From Maribacter sp. 1_MG-2023 (lineage in GTDB: Bacteria > Bacteroidota > Bacteroidia > Flavobacteriales > Flavobacteriaceae): a stretch of DNA of 64,000 nucleotides. The DNA lies in NCBI RefSeq assembly GCF_030547005.1, contig NZ_JAUOPN010000004.1, positions 1-64,000 of the forward strand, given 5' to 3'. The notes below the pieces were generated by a model that was not told the DNA's origin, did no database searches, and saw nothing but the letters and a program-made list of their open reading frames with translations. Below are positions 44,134 to 53,542 of this stretch, piece by piece (the first letter of the stretch is position 1; each line of letters opens with the position of its first letter). The position numbers and the translations under genes were made by a program.

Positions 44134-44790
44134 TTAAACATTAAGGTATTTTTCCAAGTAATCTGAGCGCTTCTTTAAATCTTCAAGAAACTCATCGTCG
44201 CTATTACCAAATACAATATTATAATTATATCGCCTAAAAGTCTGCACTACCTTATTGTAATTATTAGCCGTGATTTTTAATGTCACCTCAATAATATCAT
44301 TTTGGGTATCAGTAATAAAACCACCGTAGAGTTTGGCATTATTACTTTCAACTATCTGTGCAATTTCACTAAAAGAATAATCTTTAGCTCCTTTTGCTAC
44401 CACCAAAATACTCCCGGGATCTGTAAAAAATGGAGTATCAATAAATTCAGCAACAATATCGGTTAAACAGTAGTAACCAGTAACTTCTTCTTTTTGATTA
44501 ATTACAGGAAGAAGATTAGCTTCATTACGCGCAAAAATCTCCAAGACGTCTAACCAATTGGTATCTCTACGAGCAAAAAAATTTTGCAGCTCATACCGAA
44601 ACTCTTCGATCTTAGCATCTGGCTGCAACCCGTCTGCATCTATTTCAGAGAAAAGTCCTAAAAACCTTCCTTCCTCCAAAATAGCAATATGGGAATAGGT
44701 TGAGTCCTGAAAAAATTCTAGAATTTTCTCAGTAGTATCCTTAATATCGAATACTGGTAAGTTCGTAATGATATGTTCTTGAATATGCAT
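44134..44790 (-). CDS. CBS-domain protein
   Basis: 218 residues. Two CBS motifs: IITNLPVFDIKDTTEKILEFF with YSHIAILEEGRFLGLFSEID (1-65) and NWLDVLEIFARNEANLLPVINQKEEVTGYYCLTDI (75-115). The C-terminal portion (PGSILVVAKGAKDYSFSEIAQIVE and FITDTQNDIIEVTLKI) is ACT-like. CBS pairs bind adenine nucleotides and regulate partner enzymes; being upstream of nadK by one base or less suggests a link to NAD(P) or nucleotide status, but that is an inference. First gene of the seven-gene minus-strand envelope operon, divergent from pdxJ. Confidence 0.9.
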   Translation of the reverse strand: MHIQEHIITNLPVFDIKDTTEKILEFFQDSTYSHIAILEEGRFLGLFSEIDADGLQPDAKIEEFRYELQNFFARRDTNWLDVLEIFARNEANLLPVINQKEEVTGYYCLTDIVAEFIDTPFFTDPGSILVVAKGAKDYSFSEIAQIVESNNAKLYGGFITDTQNDIIEVTLKITANNYNKVVQTFRRYNYNIVFGNSDDEFLEDLKKRSDYLEKYLNV

Positions 44791-44846
44791 AGGCTATATA
44801 TAACGCAAAATAACAATTAATAATATCAAAAGGCGTGCCTTATTTG

Positions 44847-44854
44847 TATTTTTG
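44847..44854 (+). promoter_or_regulatory. Probable -7 element of pdxJ promoter
   Basis: TATTTTTG fits TAnnTTTG, 27 bases before the pdxJ ATG, in the gap between divergent operons. No convincing TTG at the right distance. Confidence 0.4.
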
Positions 44855-44881
44855 ACACTCTTAAAAGGTAAATAAGACATA

Positions 44882-45595
44882 ATGACAAAACTTAGCGTTA
44901 ACGTAAACAAAATTGCAACTCTCAGAAATGCCCGTGGCGGTAATGTTCCAGATTTACTTAAGGTTTCTAAAGATTTAGAAGGTTTTGGAGCACAAGGGAT
45001 CACTATTCACCCAAGACCAGACGAACGCCATATTAGATACCAAGATGCACGAGATTTAAAAAAAACGGTAACGACGGAATTTAATATTGAAGGTAATCCG
45101 GTTCCAAAATTTATTGAATTGGTTCTAGAAGTGAAACCAGAACAAGTTACATTGGTGCCAGATTCTGTAGATGCCATTACCTCTAATGCCGGTTGGGACA
45201 CCATTAAAAACAAAGAATTTTTAACCAATGTCATTAAAACCTTTAAAGATGTCGGTATTCGCACTTCTATATTTGTAGATCCAGACCCAAAAATGATCGA
45301 AGGCGCAAAAGCAGTTGGTACCGATAGAATTGAATTATATACCGAAAGCTACGCAACCGATTATACGAAAAACAAAGAAGAGGCAATAAAACCATTTGTT
45401 GAAGCTGCCAAACGCGCAAACGAATTGGGTATTGGCATAAATGCTGGTCATGATTTAAGTTTAGACAACATTGAATATTTTGCTAAAAATATACCTAACT
45501 TACTTGAGGTATCTATAGGTCACGCACTTATTAGTGAAGCATTGTATTTAGGACTTGACAATGTAGTAAACATGTATTTACATCGATTAAAATGA
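44882..45595 (+). CDS. pdxJ: Pyridoxine 5'-phosphate synthase
   Basis: 237 residues. It opens [27 protein letters not shown], the signature PdxJ start with the first catalytic His position replaced as usual by [13 protein letters not shown]; then [17 protein letters not shown] containing the active-site HPRPDERHI, and [12 protein letters not shown]. The C-terminal [14 protein letters not shown] and [16 protein letters not shown] complete the barrel. It condenses 1-deoxyxylulose 5-phosphate with 3-amino-1-hydroxyacetone phosphate. It shares four bases (ATGA) with the hydrolase gene that follows. Confidence 0.97.
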   Translation: MTKLSVNVNKIATLRNARGGNVPDLLKVSKDLEGFGAQGITIHPRPDERHIRYQDARDLKKTVTTEFNIEGNPVPKFIELVLEVKPEQVTLVPDSVDAITSNAGWDTIKNKEFLTNVIKTFKDVGIRTSIFVDPDPKMIEGAKAVGTDRIELYTESYATDYTKNKEEAIKPFVEAAKRANELGIGINAGHDLSLDNIEYFAKNIPNLLEVSIGHALISEALYLGLDNVVNMYLHRLK

Positions 45596-46368
45596 AACAG
45601 ATATTACATTCAGTAATTTTAGGAGAAGGTAAACCTTTGTGTATTTTACACGGATTTCTTGGCATGTTAGATAATTGGAAAACGCTAGGAACTTTATATG
45701 CAGAAAATGGTTTTTGTGTTCACCTAATAGACCAAAGAAATCACGGCAAAAGTTTTCATTCATCAGATTTCAATTACGATATACTTGCAGATGATTTTTT
45801 AAATTATTTAGACGCACATAATATCGAAAGCACCGCTATAATCGGTCATTCTATGGGTGGTAAAACTGCTATGCAATTTGCATGCACATACCCTGAGCGT
45901 GTAAACAAATTGCTTATTGCAGATATCGCACCAAAATATTATCCGCCGCATCATCAAGAAATCATTAATGGTTTAAATGCTATTGATACTACAAATTTGA
46001 AATCGAGAAAAGAAGCCGACGAACAATTAAAGCAACACATATCAAATGCAGGCATTCGTCAATTTCTATTAAAAAACTTATATAGAAATGATAATAAAAA
46101 ATTATGCTTTAAATTTAACTTGGATGTACTCAGCGAAAAGATGGAAGAAATTGGAGATAACATCAATAGTACAGATAGTTTTAACGGACCTACATTATTT
46201 TTAAGAGGAGACAAATCTGAATATGTAACCAAAAATGACATAGAAATCATACATCGCCACTTTCCAAAAGCAACTGTAGAAACCATAGATAATGCCGGAC
46301 ACTGGTTGCATGCAGAAAATCCAGCGCAATTTTTTAATAAATCACTTACCTTTTTCAATAAAGGATAA
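45592..46368 (+). CDS. Alpha/beta-fold hydrolase (YbfF-like)
   Basis: 258 residues. Oxyanion-hole segment [18 protein letters not shown], nucleophile elbow [16 protein letters not shown] (GHSMGG, about residue 87), acid residue [11 protein letters not shown] (about 206) and His in [15 protein letters not shown] (about 236), so the triad is complete. It closely resembles the YbfF/PHP-type esterases. Its start overlaps the pdxJ stop by four bases, implying translational coupling. The substrate is unknown. Confidence 0.92.
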   Translation: MKQILHSVILGEGKPLCILHGFLGMLDNWKTLGTLYAENGFCVHLIDQRNHGKSFHSSDFNYDILADDFLNYLDAHNIESTAIIGHSMGGKTAMQFACTYPERVNKLLIADIAPKYYPPHHQEIINGLNAIDTTNLKSRKEADEQLKQHISNAGIRQFLLKNLYRNDNKKLCFKFNLDVLSEKMEEIGDNINSTDSFNGPTLFLRGDKSEYVTKNDIEIIHRHFPKATVETIDNAGHWLHAENPAQFFNKSLTFFNKG

Positions 46369-46397
46369 ATAACTATACTAATTTAAAAACAAAACCC

Positions 46398-46745
46398 ATG
46401 AGACTAATTTTAAGAATTCTATTAAGCGCAGTAGCAGTAATCATTTTAGCCAATGTACTACCAAATGTATCGGTAGACGGTTTTATGACAGCTGTAATCG
46501 TAGCTATTGTATTAAGCCTTTTAAATCTACTTGTTAAACCAATATTAGTGATATTAACACTACCTGTGACCGTAATTACCTTTGGTTTATTTCTATTAAT
46601 CATCAACGCAATAATTATTTTATTGGCAGATAAACTTATTGATGGTTTTGCAGTTGGCAATATTTGGTGGGCATTGATTTTTAGCCTCTTGCTATCTTTT
46701 TTACAATCAATCTTTTTTACACTGTTAAAAGACGACAAGTCGTAG
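46398..46745 (+). CDS. Phage-holin-4 superfamily membrane protein
   Basis: 115 residues and four hydrophobic helices, matching the PF04020-type family: LILRILLSAVAVIILANVLPNVSVDGFMTAVIVAIVLSLLN, then LVKPILVILTLPVTVITFGLFLLIINAIIIL, and DGFAVGNIWWALIFSLLLSFLQSIFFTLL. The LVKPIL..LTLP......G.F.L..NA segment is diagnostic. Despite the family name it is a normal bacterial membrane protein, with no phage genes near. It follows the hydrolase by 29 bases; role unknown. Confidence 0.88.
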   Translation: MRLILRILLSAVAVIILANVLPNVSVDGFMTAVIVAIVLSLLNLLVKPILVILTLPVTVITFGLFLLIINAIIILLADKLIDGFAVGNIWWALIFSLLLSFLQSIFFTLLKDDKS

Positions 46746-46783
46746 TTGCTTGTGATTTGAAATTCAATACTTTAAAAAATTGG

Positions 46784-46810
46784 TTGACTTTGCAAAATGT
46801 AGTATTTTTG
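46784..46810 (+). promoter_or_regulatory. Promoter of tig
   Basis: TTG at 46784-46786 and TATTTTTG at 46803-46810 with a 16-base spacer, slightly short for the Bacteroidota consensus. Lies 36 bases upstream of the trigger factor start. Confidence 0.55.
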
Positions 46811-46845
46811 CATCCCATTTTACACATGCAAATAGATATTAAGGA

Positions 46846-48168
46846 ATGAATATTACGAAAGAGCAGATAGACGATTTAAATGCAGTAGTTAAAGTTGCTA
46901 TCACAAAAGAAGATTACCAAGATAAGGTAGATACCATTTTAAAGGATTACAAGAAGCAATCTAATATTCCTGGTTTTAGAAAAGGCCAAGTTCCTATGGG
47001 TCTTATTAAAAAGCAATATGGTAAAGCCGTATTGGTTGATGAAGTAAACAAATTGTTGCAAGACAATCTTAACAAATACCTAACTGAAGAAAAGTTAGAC
47101 GTTTTAGGTAACCCATTACCAAAACAACAAGACAATTTTGACTGGGATCAAGATGAATTGGCTTTTGAATTCGAATTAGGTCTAGCTCCTAATTTCGAGG
47201 TTTCGTTGAAAACTAAAAAAGCAATTACCCAATATAAAATTGTTGCCGACAAAAAAATGATCGACGAGCAAGTTGAGCGTATTCAAAAGCAATACGGTAA
47301 ACTTGTAACTAAAGATGTTGTTAGCAAGAATGATGAAGTAAGCGGTACATTTACGAATGAAGCTGAAGAAATTGATAACAAAACCTTACTTGAAACTGAC
47401 AAGTTGAAGAGTAAAAAAGCTTTAGATGCATTAAAAGGCAAGAAAGTTGGTGATGTTGTTACATTGAAGACAAAAGGTTTATTCACTGAAGATCACATGT
47501 TATCTAGCGCTTTAGGTGTTGATAAACAAAAAGCTGAAGCATTGGATACCGAAGTTACTTTCACCATTTCTGAAATTAACGAAAGAGAAGCTGCTGAATT
47601 AAATCAAGAATTATTCGATAAACTTTTTGGCCCTGACAGTGTAAAAACTGAAAAGGAATTAAAAGAGCGTATCAAAGAAGATTCTGAAAAGCAATTTGAG
47701 CAACAGTCCGATCAAAAATTATTGAACGACGTTACAGAATATTTCATTGATAACACAAAATTTGAATTACCTACCGGTTTCTTAACCAAGTGGATTCAAA
47801 TGACTGGTGAAGAGCCATTATCTGAAGAGCAAGCTGTTGAAGAATATGCGAAATCTGAAAAAGGATTACGCTACCAATTAATTGAAGGTAAAATAATTCG
47901 CGATAATGAACTACAAGTTCAGTTTGATGAATTGAAAGAATTCTCAAAAGGATTTATTCGTTCTCAAATGGCACAATTTGGTCAATTGGACCCTAAAGAA
48001 GAAGAATTAGACAGTATTGCTGCAAGAGTTCTTGGTAACCAAGATGAAGTAAAAAGACTATCAGAACAATTGATGAGTCAAAAATTATTGAATCTTTACA
48101 AAGAAAAGGCAAACCTTAAGACAAAGGAAGTTACCTATGAAAATTTCGTGAAAGAAGTTTACGGATAA
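46846..48168 (+). CDS. tig: Trigger factor chaperone
   Basis: 440 residues. The ribosome-binding signature is IPGFRKGQVPMGLIKKQYGKAV (about residue 37), the (G)FR.G..P motif. The central part (about 150-240) takes the place of the PPIase domain but is divergent, as usual in Bacteroidota. The helical C-terminal domain runs from about 245 with DSEKQFEQQSDQKLLNDVTEYF. It sits at the exit of the ribosome tunnel and shields nascent chains. The terminator at 48198 ends its transcript before clpP, though tig and clpP-clpX remain neighbours as in many bacteria. Confidence 0.95.
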   Translation: MNITKEQIDDLNAVVKVAITKEDYQDKVDTILKDYKKQSNIPGFRKGQVPMGLIKKQYGKAVLVDEVNKLLQDNLNKYLTEEKLDVLGNPLPKQQDNFDWDQDELAFEFELGLAPNFEVSLKTKKAITQYKIVADKKMIDEQVERIQKQYGKLVTKDVVSKNDEVSGTFTNEAEEIDNKTLLETDKLKSKKALDALKGKKVGDVVTLKTKGLFTEDHMLSSALGVDKQKAEALDTEVTFTISEINEREAAELNQELFDKLFGPDSVKTEKELKERIKEDSEKQFEQQSDQKLLNDVTEYFIDNTKFELPTGFLTKWIQMTGEEPLSEEQAVEEYAKSEKGLRYQLIEGKIIRDNELQVQFDELKEFSKGFIRSQMAQFGQLDPKEEELDSIAARVLGNQDEVKRLSEQLMSQKLLNLYKEKANLKTKEVTYENFVKEVYG

Positions 48169-48197
48169 ATTCCAAACAATAAATTAAGTATCTTTAC

Positions 48198-48231
48198 GGT
48201 GCCGGAAATAAAATTTTCGGCACCTTTTTTT
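48198..48231 (+). terminator. Intrinsic terminator after tig
   Basis: Twelve-pair stem GGTGCCGGAAAT/ATTTTCGGCACC (one G-T pair) with an AAA loop, followed by seven Ts. It separates tig from clpP. Confidence 0.92.
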
Positions 48232-48256
48232 ACTCTAAAATATAGACATACAATTT

Positions 48257-48937
48257 ATGGATTACGGAAAAGAATTCAAGAATTTCGCTATAAACGATCA
48301 AGGCATTAGCAGCACTTACTACGACTCTATAATGAGCAGCATGTACCCAACGAACATGACGCCTAACATTATAGAAGAACGTTCTATGAATATTGTTGCA
48401 ATGGACGTTTACTCACGTTTAATGATGGACCGCATCATTTTCATGGGCACAGGTATTAATGACCAAGTAGCAAATATTATTCAAGCACAATTATTGTTTT
48501 TAGCAAGTGTTGACGCTAAAAAAGATATTCAGATTTATATTAACTCACCAGGTGGTAGTGTATATGCAGGTTTAGGTATTTATGATACTATGCAATTCAT
48601 TACGCCAGATGTTGCTACTATCTGTACTGGCATGGCCGCTTCTATGGGAGCTGTACTTTTATGCGCAGGTGAAAAAGGAAAGCGTAGTGGTCTACAACAT
48701 TCTCGTGTTATGATCCACCAACCAATGGGTGGTGCTCAAGGTCAAGCAAGTGATATTGAAATTACAGCCAGAGAGATATTAAAATTAAAAGATGAATTAT
48801 ATCAAATCATAGCAGAGCACTCTGGTAGCGATATTGAGAAAGTTCGTGACGATAGTGACCGTGATTACTGGATGAAAGCTGATGAAGCTCTTAAATACGG
48901 TATGATTGATGAGATATTAGTAAGGGAAAAGAAGTAA
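48257..48937 (+). CDS. clpP: ATP-dependent Clp protease proteolytic subunit
   Basis: 226 residues. Catalytic Ser in ATICTGMAASMGAVLLCAGEKGKR (about 127), His in SRVMIHQPMGGAQGQASDI (about 152) and Asp in DSDRDYWMKADEALKYG. The oxyanion segment YINSPGGSVYAGLGIYDTM is present. An N-terminal extension of about 30 residues precedes the mature start, which could be processed. It is followed by clpX, with which it forms the main cytoplasmic protease. Confidence 0.97.
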   Translation: MDYGKEFKNFAINDQGISSTYYDSIMSSMYPTNMTPNIIEERSMNIVAMDVYSRLMMDRIIFMGTGINDQVANIIQAQLLFLASVDAKKDIQIYINSPGGSVYAGLGIYDTMQFITPDVATICTGMAASMGAVLLCAGEKGKRSGLQHSRVMIHQPMGGAQGQASDIEITAREILKLKDELYQIIAEHSGSDIEKVRDDSDRDYWMKADEALKYGMIDEILVREKK

Positions 48938-49024
48938 GTCCGACTAATTGAACCAAATAAATTAATGAATTTTAAACCAAAAACGATTTTTGATCGTTAA
49001 GGTATAGAATAGAGAAGATAGATA

Positions 49025-50260
49025 ATGGCAAAGGAAAATTTAGAGTGTTCATTTTGCGGTAGAAAAAAGCCAGAAACCAATCTGTTGATTGCTGGGTTAG
49101 ATGCGCATATTTGTGACCGCTGTATTGAGCAAGCTCACGGCATTGTTGCCGAAGAGTCAAAACAGACAAAGACCAACGATCTTTCTTCTGAACTTGTTTT
49201 AAAGAAACCTCAAGAAATTAAGGAATTTTTAGACACTTTTATTATAGGACAAGAGCGTACCAAAAAGGTAATGTCGGTTGCTGTTTACAACCACTATAAA
49301 AGGTTATTACAACCTTCATCTGCAGAAGATGATATTGAAATCCAAAAAAGTAACATTATTATGGTTGGGCAAACCGGTACCGGTAAGACCCTTATGGCTA
49401 AGACCATTGCCAAATTACTTAATGTACCATTGGCGATTGTTGATGCAACTGTATTAACTGAAGCTGGCTATGTTGGTGAAGATGTAGAAAGTATTCTTAC
49501 CCGTCTTTTACAAGCGGCAGATTACAATCTTGAAAAAGCTGAAAGAGGTATCGTTTTTATTGATGAAATCGATAAAATTGCCCGTAAGAGTGATAACCCT
49601 TCAATTACAAGAGATGTATCTGGAGAAGGAGTGCAACAAGGTCTTCTAAAATTATTAGAAGGTACTGTAGTAAACGTTCCGCCAAAAGGAGGAAGAAAGC
49701 ACCCAGACCAGAAATTTATTGAAGTAAATACTGAAAACATCCTATTTATTGCCGGCGGAGCTTTTGATGGTATTGAGCGTGCTATTACAAAACGTTTGAA
49801 TATGCAAGCTGTTGGGTATAGCGCTTCTAAATCTGACAACTTTTTAGATGACAGCAATTTATTGCAATACATCATTCCTAGAGATTTAAAAGATTTCGGG
49901 CTTATACCTGAGATTATTGGTAGACTTCCAGTTTTAACACATATGAATCCGTTAGACAAGAAGACATTAAGAGCTATTTTAACCGAGCCTAAAAATGCGA
50001 TTATAAAACAATACGAGAAGTTGTTTGCAATGGATGATATTACTTTCACCATTACAGATCAAGCTTTAGATTATATTGTAGAAAAAGCAATTGAGTACAA
50101 ACTTGGAGCAAGAGGATTAAGATCTTTATGTGAAGCCATTTTTACTGACGCAATGTTCGAGATGCCAAGTACAAGCGACACAAACTTCAAAGTAACAAAA
50201 CCATATGCCGAAGAAATGTTATCTCACGATACCATTAAAAAACTGAAGGCAGTTTCATAA
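49025..50260 (+). CDS. clpX: ATP-dependent Clp protease ATP-binding subunit ClpX
   Basis: 411 residues. Zinc-binding domain with [10 protein letters not shown] and [13 protein letters not shown] (C4) at the N-terminus, Walker [16 protein letters not shown] (about 115), Walker [13 protein letters not shown] (about 178), the pore loop GYVGED (about 148) and sensor 2 in [13 protein letters not shown] (about 360). It unfolds tagged proteins and feeds them to ClpP, the product of the gene 87 bases upstream. A strong terminator follows. Confidence 0.98.
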   Translation: MAKENLECSFCGRKKPETNLLIAGLDAHICDRCIEQAHGIVAEESKQTKTNDLSSELVLKKPQEIKEFLDTFIIGQERTKKVMSVAVYNHYKRLLQPSSAEDDIEIQKSNIIMVGQTGTGKTLMAKTIAKLLNVPLAIVDATVLTEAGYVGEDVESILTRLLQAADYNLEKAERGIVFIDEIDKIARKSDNPSITRDVSGEGVQQGLLKLLEGTVVNVPPKGGRKHPDQKFIEVNTENILFIAGGAFDGIERAITKRLNMQAVGYSASKSDNFLDDSNLLQYIIPRDLKDFGLIPEIIGRLPVLTHMNPLDKKTLRAILTEPKNAIIKQYEKLFAMDDITFTITDQALDYIVEKAIEYKLGARGLRSLCEAIFTDAMFEMPSTSDTNFKVTKPYAEEMLSHDTIKKLKAVS

Positions 50261-50283
50261 TATTTTATCAAAATATTAGATAC

Positions 50284-50318
50284 AAAAAAAAGCGAAGATT
50301 TAAATCTTCGCTTTTTTT
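50284..50318. terminator. Bidirectional intrinsic terminator after clpX
   Basis: Perfect palindrome GCGAAGATTTAAATCTTCGC flanked by A8 and T7 runs. Between convergent clpX and the hydrolase-like gene. Confidence 0.93.
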
Positions 50319-50340
50319 ATGCTTTACTTTTTATATTATT

Positions 50341-50898
50341 TTAAACCACTTTTTTAATCTGTGGTGTAATTTGCGTTACTTCTTGCAATAGGTTCATACA
50401 TACTTTTTGAATGATCTTCTCATCAGTATATAGTGTGTGTCCGTAATTAGGTAATACTTCCATATCTACCCCTAAATTACTTGCCCATTCTTCACTTGGT
50501 TTAAATGCATCATTAGCACCGTACACCAAATTAAAAGGAACATTAGGTTTATCATTCGTTCTACGAATTCTTGTAGGCGAAACACCGTACAAAGACTTAA
50601 CAGGTAAACCTTTCTTAGCAGCTTCCCAAACTATAGTAGCCCCCGTACTAAAAGCAAGATAATAACAAGCTTCTGTTTCTTTTTTTAACAAATGTGTAGC
50701 AGCAGTTTCAGTACCACCTTCTATAAAAGCATTATGTACGTTCTCTTCTGTTTGAATGAGAATATCTAAATTAGCCAGTTGTTGACTATCATAAAAAGTA
50801 ATATCAAAATACTGTTGTAGATACCCTAAGTATGAAGTAATCCATAGTCCTTTCTTAGCGCCCCACATGTCGGAAACAATCACTAATTTATCTGCCAT
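50341..50898 (-). CDS. Alpha/beta-hydrolase-like protein
   Basis: 185 residues, shorter than most hydrolases. KLVIVSDMWGAKKGLW holds the oxyanion-hole place, YYLAFSTGATIVWEAAKK (about residue 80) the elbow, with the sequence A-F-S-T-G rather than G-x-S-x-G, FNLVYGANDAFKPS (about 125) the acid strand and LPNYGHTLYTDEKII (about 150) the histidine. So Ser, Asp and His are all present. Activity and substrate are unknown. Single gene, 257 bases before the GH3 gene. Confidence 0.75.
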   Translation of the reverse strand: MADKLVIVSDMWGAKKGLWITSYLGYLQQYFDITFYDSQQLANLDILIQTEENVHNAFIEGGTETAATHLLKKETEACYYLAFSTGATIVWEAAKKGLPVKSLYGVSPTRIRRTNDKPNVPFNLVYGANDAFKPSEEWASNLGVDMEVLPNYGHTLYTDEKIIQKVCMNLLQEVTQITPQIKKVV

Positions 50899-51154
50899 AA
50901 TAATAGTATTTATAGTTTTGGTTAAGTTTTACTTCAGCAAGTTGAAATAATAACTGCACTTACAACCATTTAATTGTTTACACGCTTAAAAAAATCGGTG
51001 TAGTCCATTTTATCGTAATTAAGTAAGACAAAAAAATAACTACAACTATGATGTAAGGCAAACACAACATTATTTAAGACAAATGTATTGTAACTATTAA
51101 GGATATATAAAAGTTTGTTGTGATTAGGCTAATAATTAGTGTGAATAGAGTTAT

Positions 51155-52669
51155 TTACTTGTTCATTCGCAAAAGCTCTTCTAAATAATCTCTCTTATTT
51201 GACAGCCTCGGAATTTTGTGTTGACCACCAAGCTTGTCATTTGACTTCAGCCAATCATAGAATAAGTTCTTACGCGCTACGTGTACCAATGGCGAGTTAA
51301 GGGTAATATTATTTAATCTCTTAGCTTCATAATCTGAGTTGAGAGATTTTAATGCGTTATCAAATATTTCTACAAATGCACTAAAATCTTCTGGTAAGGT
51401 TCTAAACTCCATAATCCATTCGTGAGCACCTTTTTCTTTACCCTCCATAAATACGGGCCCGGCAGTATAATCCATTATTTCAGCTTCCATTTTTGCACAA
51501 GCTATTTTTAAAGCTTCTTCGGCATTCTCTATTATAAGCTCTTCTCCAAATACATTTATATGATGTTTGGTACGACCTGTGACTTTAATTCTATACGGAC
51601 TTTTAGAAGTAAACCGAACTGTATCTCCTATTTTATACCTCCACAATCCTGAGTTTGTAGTAATGATTATGGCATAATTCTTTCCTAACTCTACACTCCA
51701 CAAGGGTATAGCTTCTTCATTAAAAGAACCATAAACATCCATCGAAATAAACTCATAGAAAATACCGTAGTCTAACATCAGTAACAAATCATCAGCTCCA
51801 TTTCTATCTTGAATAGCAAAGAAGCCTTCAGAAGCATTATAGATTTCGTAATATCTAAAATTGCTATTAGGAAGTATTTTTTTGTACTGCTCTTTATAAG
51901 GATTAAAGTTTACGCCACCGTGAAAGTATACCTCTAAGTTTTCCCAAACTTGAAAGAGATGCTCTTTACCAGTTTCTTCTAGCACTTTATTTAATAAAAC
52001 CAACATCCAAGAAGGTACACCTGCCAAACTCGTAACATTCTCCTGAACACTTTCATGAATGATAGCCATAAGCTTACTCTCCCACTCACTCATTAATGAA
52101 ACCTTATTACTAGGCGTGCTACTGTACTCTGCCCACAATGGCATGTTATCAATCAAAATAGCAGATAAATCACCAAATAAAGAACCATTATCCTCGTAGA
52201 GCTCTTTACTACCACCTAGTCGCAAACTCTTTCCTGTAAAAAGCTGTGAGTTTTCGTTGTTATTTAGATAAAGGCATAATAAATCTTTACTAGACTTATA
52301 ATGACAATCTTCTAATGCCTCTCCACTAACAGGTATAAATTTACTTTTGGCGTCAGTTGTACCACTACTTTTCGCAAACAATTTTACTTTAGTAGGCCAA
52401 AACAGATTTTGCTCACCTCTTCTAGTACGTTCTATAATTGGTTGAATCTCTTCGTAGGAAACTATAGGTAATCGTTCTTTAAAATCATTGTACGATTGAA
52501 TCGACTCAAAATCATAGGTTCTACCAACCTCAGTATCTTCTGCAAATTCAAGCAACTGAAGTAAAACCTCTTCTTGAACCTCATCAGGATATTTTAAAAA
52601 AAGCTCGATTTGATGGTAACGTTTTTTTAGCAACCAAGAGGCAATTGAATTAAATAGGGTAATTGGCAT
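51155..52669 (-). CDS. GH3 family acyl-adenylating enzyme
   Basis: 504 residues, ANL superfamily. The phosphate-binding motif is KLFAKSSGTTDAKSKFIPVS (about residue 97), motif II is NFRYYEIYNASEGFFAIQD (about 270), and motif III is YAIIITTNSGLWRYKIGDTVRF (about 330), all standard GH3 landmarks. Plant GH3 enzymes join amino acids to jasmonate or auxin; the role of the bacterial members is unknown, probably conjugation of a carboxylic acid to an amine. It is divergent from the DUF2797 gene by about 80 bases. Confidence 0.93.
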   Translation of the reverse strand: MPITLFNSIASWLLKKRYHQIELFLKYPDEVQEEVLLQLLEFAEDTEVGRTYDFESIQSYNDFKERLPIVSYEEIQPIIERTRRGEQNLFWPTKVKLFAKSSGTTDAKSKFIPVSGEALEDCHYKSSKDLLCLYLNNNENSQLFTGKSLRLGGSKELYEDNGSLFGDLSAILIDNMPLWAEYSSTPSNKVSLMSEWESKLMAIIHESVQENVTSLAGVPSWMLVLLNKVLEETGKEHLFQVWENLEVYFHGGVNFNPYKEQYKKILPNSNFRYYEIYNASEGFFAIQDRNGADDLLLMLDYGIFYEFISMDVYGSFNEEAIPLWSVELGKNYAIIITTNSGLWRYKIGDTVRFTSKSPYRIKVTGRTKHHINVFGEELIIENAEEALKIACAKMEAEIMDYTAGPVFMEGKEKGAHEWIMEFRTLPEDFSAFVEIFDNALKSLNSDYEAKRLNNITLNSPLVHVARKNLFYDWLKSNDKLGGQHKIPRLSNKRDYLEELLRMNK

Positions 52670-52747
52670 TTATAGGTATCTTTGTATTGTTAAAAATAGC
52701 GCATCTAACTATCATTTTCAAATGATAATTCAATAAGCAAGATTTAA

Positions 52748-53542
52748 ATGCAATACGAGGGAGTACTTAGAAAAATGCAGACAGAAATAGGAAGTCCGAT
52801 TCAATATTATATGTTGTTCGAATCTGACTTTTTGAATGTAAATCAAATTCTAGACAAAACATTAAAAATAGAATTCATTAAACATCAATGTCTAAACTGT
52901 GGTAATGACCGCCCCATTTACCGACAAGGTTTTTGTAAAACATGTTTTTTTGAAATACCATCTGCTGGAGATTGGATAATGAGACCCGAATTAAGCAAAG
53001 CGCATTTAGATCAAGAAGACCGAGACTTAGCTTATGAGAAAAAGGTGCAATTGCAACCACATATTGTATACCTAGCTAATTCAAGCAATGTAAAAGTAGG
53101 TGTAACCAGAAAAGGACAAATACCAACTAGATGGATCGACCAGGGTGCTCATGAAGCCATAGAAATAGTAGAAGTACCAAATAGATATTTAGCTGGGATA
53201 ACTGAAGTCGCCTTAAAAGACTATGTGGGCGATAAAACAAATTGGCGTACCATGCTCACCAATACAGTTGTCGATGAAAATCTTCAAGAATGGCGCGATA
53301 AACTAAAGAAATATATACCTGAAGAGGCACTACCCTATTTTTTAGATTCTAATGCAGAAACTGAATTAGAATTTCCGGTACTACAGTATCCAACAAAAGT
53401 TAAAAGTTTGAACCTAACTAAAACACCATCCTTTGAGGGTAAATTAAAAGGTATCAAAGGTCAATACCTCATCTTTGAAGACAACACCGTTTTCAATGTA
53501 AGAGGTAGCGAAGGTCATTATGTAGGCTTAACTATTAGTTAG
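52748..53542 (+). CDS. DUF2797 protein
   Basis: 264 residues. A zinc-knuckle-like motif HQCLNCGNDRPIYRQGFCKTC (four Cys, about residues 44-63), followed by PELSKAHLDQEDRDLAYEKKVQLQPHIVYLANSSNVKVGVTRKGQIPTRWIDQGAHEAI, which is the DUF2797 core (.....KVGVTR....P.RW.DQGA). The domain resembles a GIY-YIG-like nuclease arrangement, but whether it cuts nucleic acid is not established. It overlaps the end of the AsmA-family gene on the other strand by eight bases. Confidence 0.88.
   Translation: MQYEGVLRKMQTEIGSPIQYYMLFESDFLNVNQILDKTLKIEFIKHQCLNCGNDRPIYRQGFCKTCFFEIPSAGDWIMRPELSKAHLDQEDRDLAYEKKVQLQPHIVYLANSSNVKVGVTRKGQIPTRWIDQGAHEAIEIVEVPNRYLAGITEVALKDYVGDKTNWRTMLTNTVVDENLQEWRDKLKKYIPEEALPYFLDSNAETELEFPVLQYPTKVKSLNLTKTPSFEGKLKGIKGQYLIFEDNTVFNVRGSEGHYVGLTIS

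Noticed and set aside
46398-46745. Holin-like family name suggesting a prophage
   Set aside because: No phage structural, lysis or integrase genes nearby; the protein belongs to a general bacterial membrane family.
49522-50052. 176-codon minus-strand ORF
   Set aside because: Antisense shadow of clpX; its residues reflect the complementary codons of the conserved AAA+ domain.
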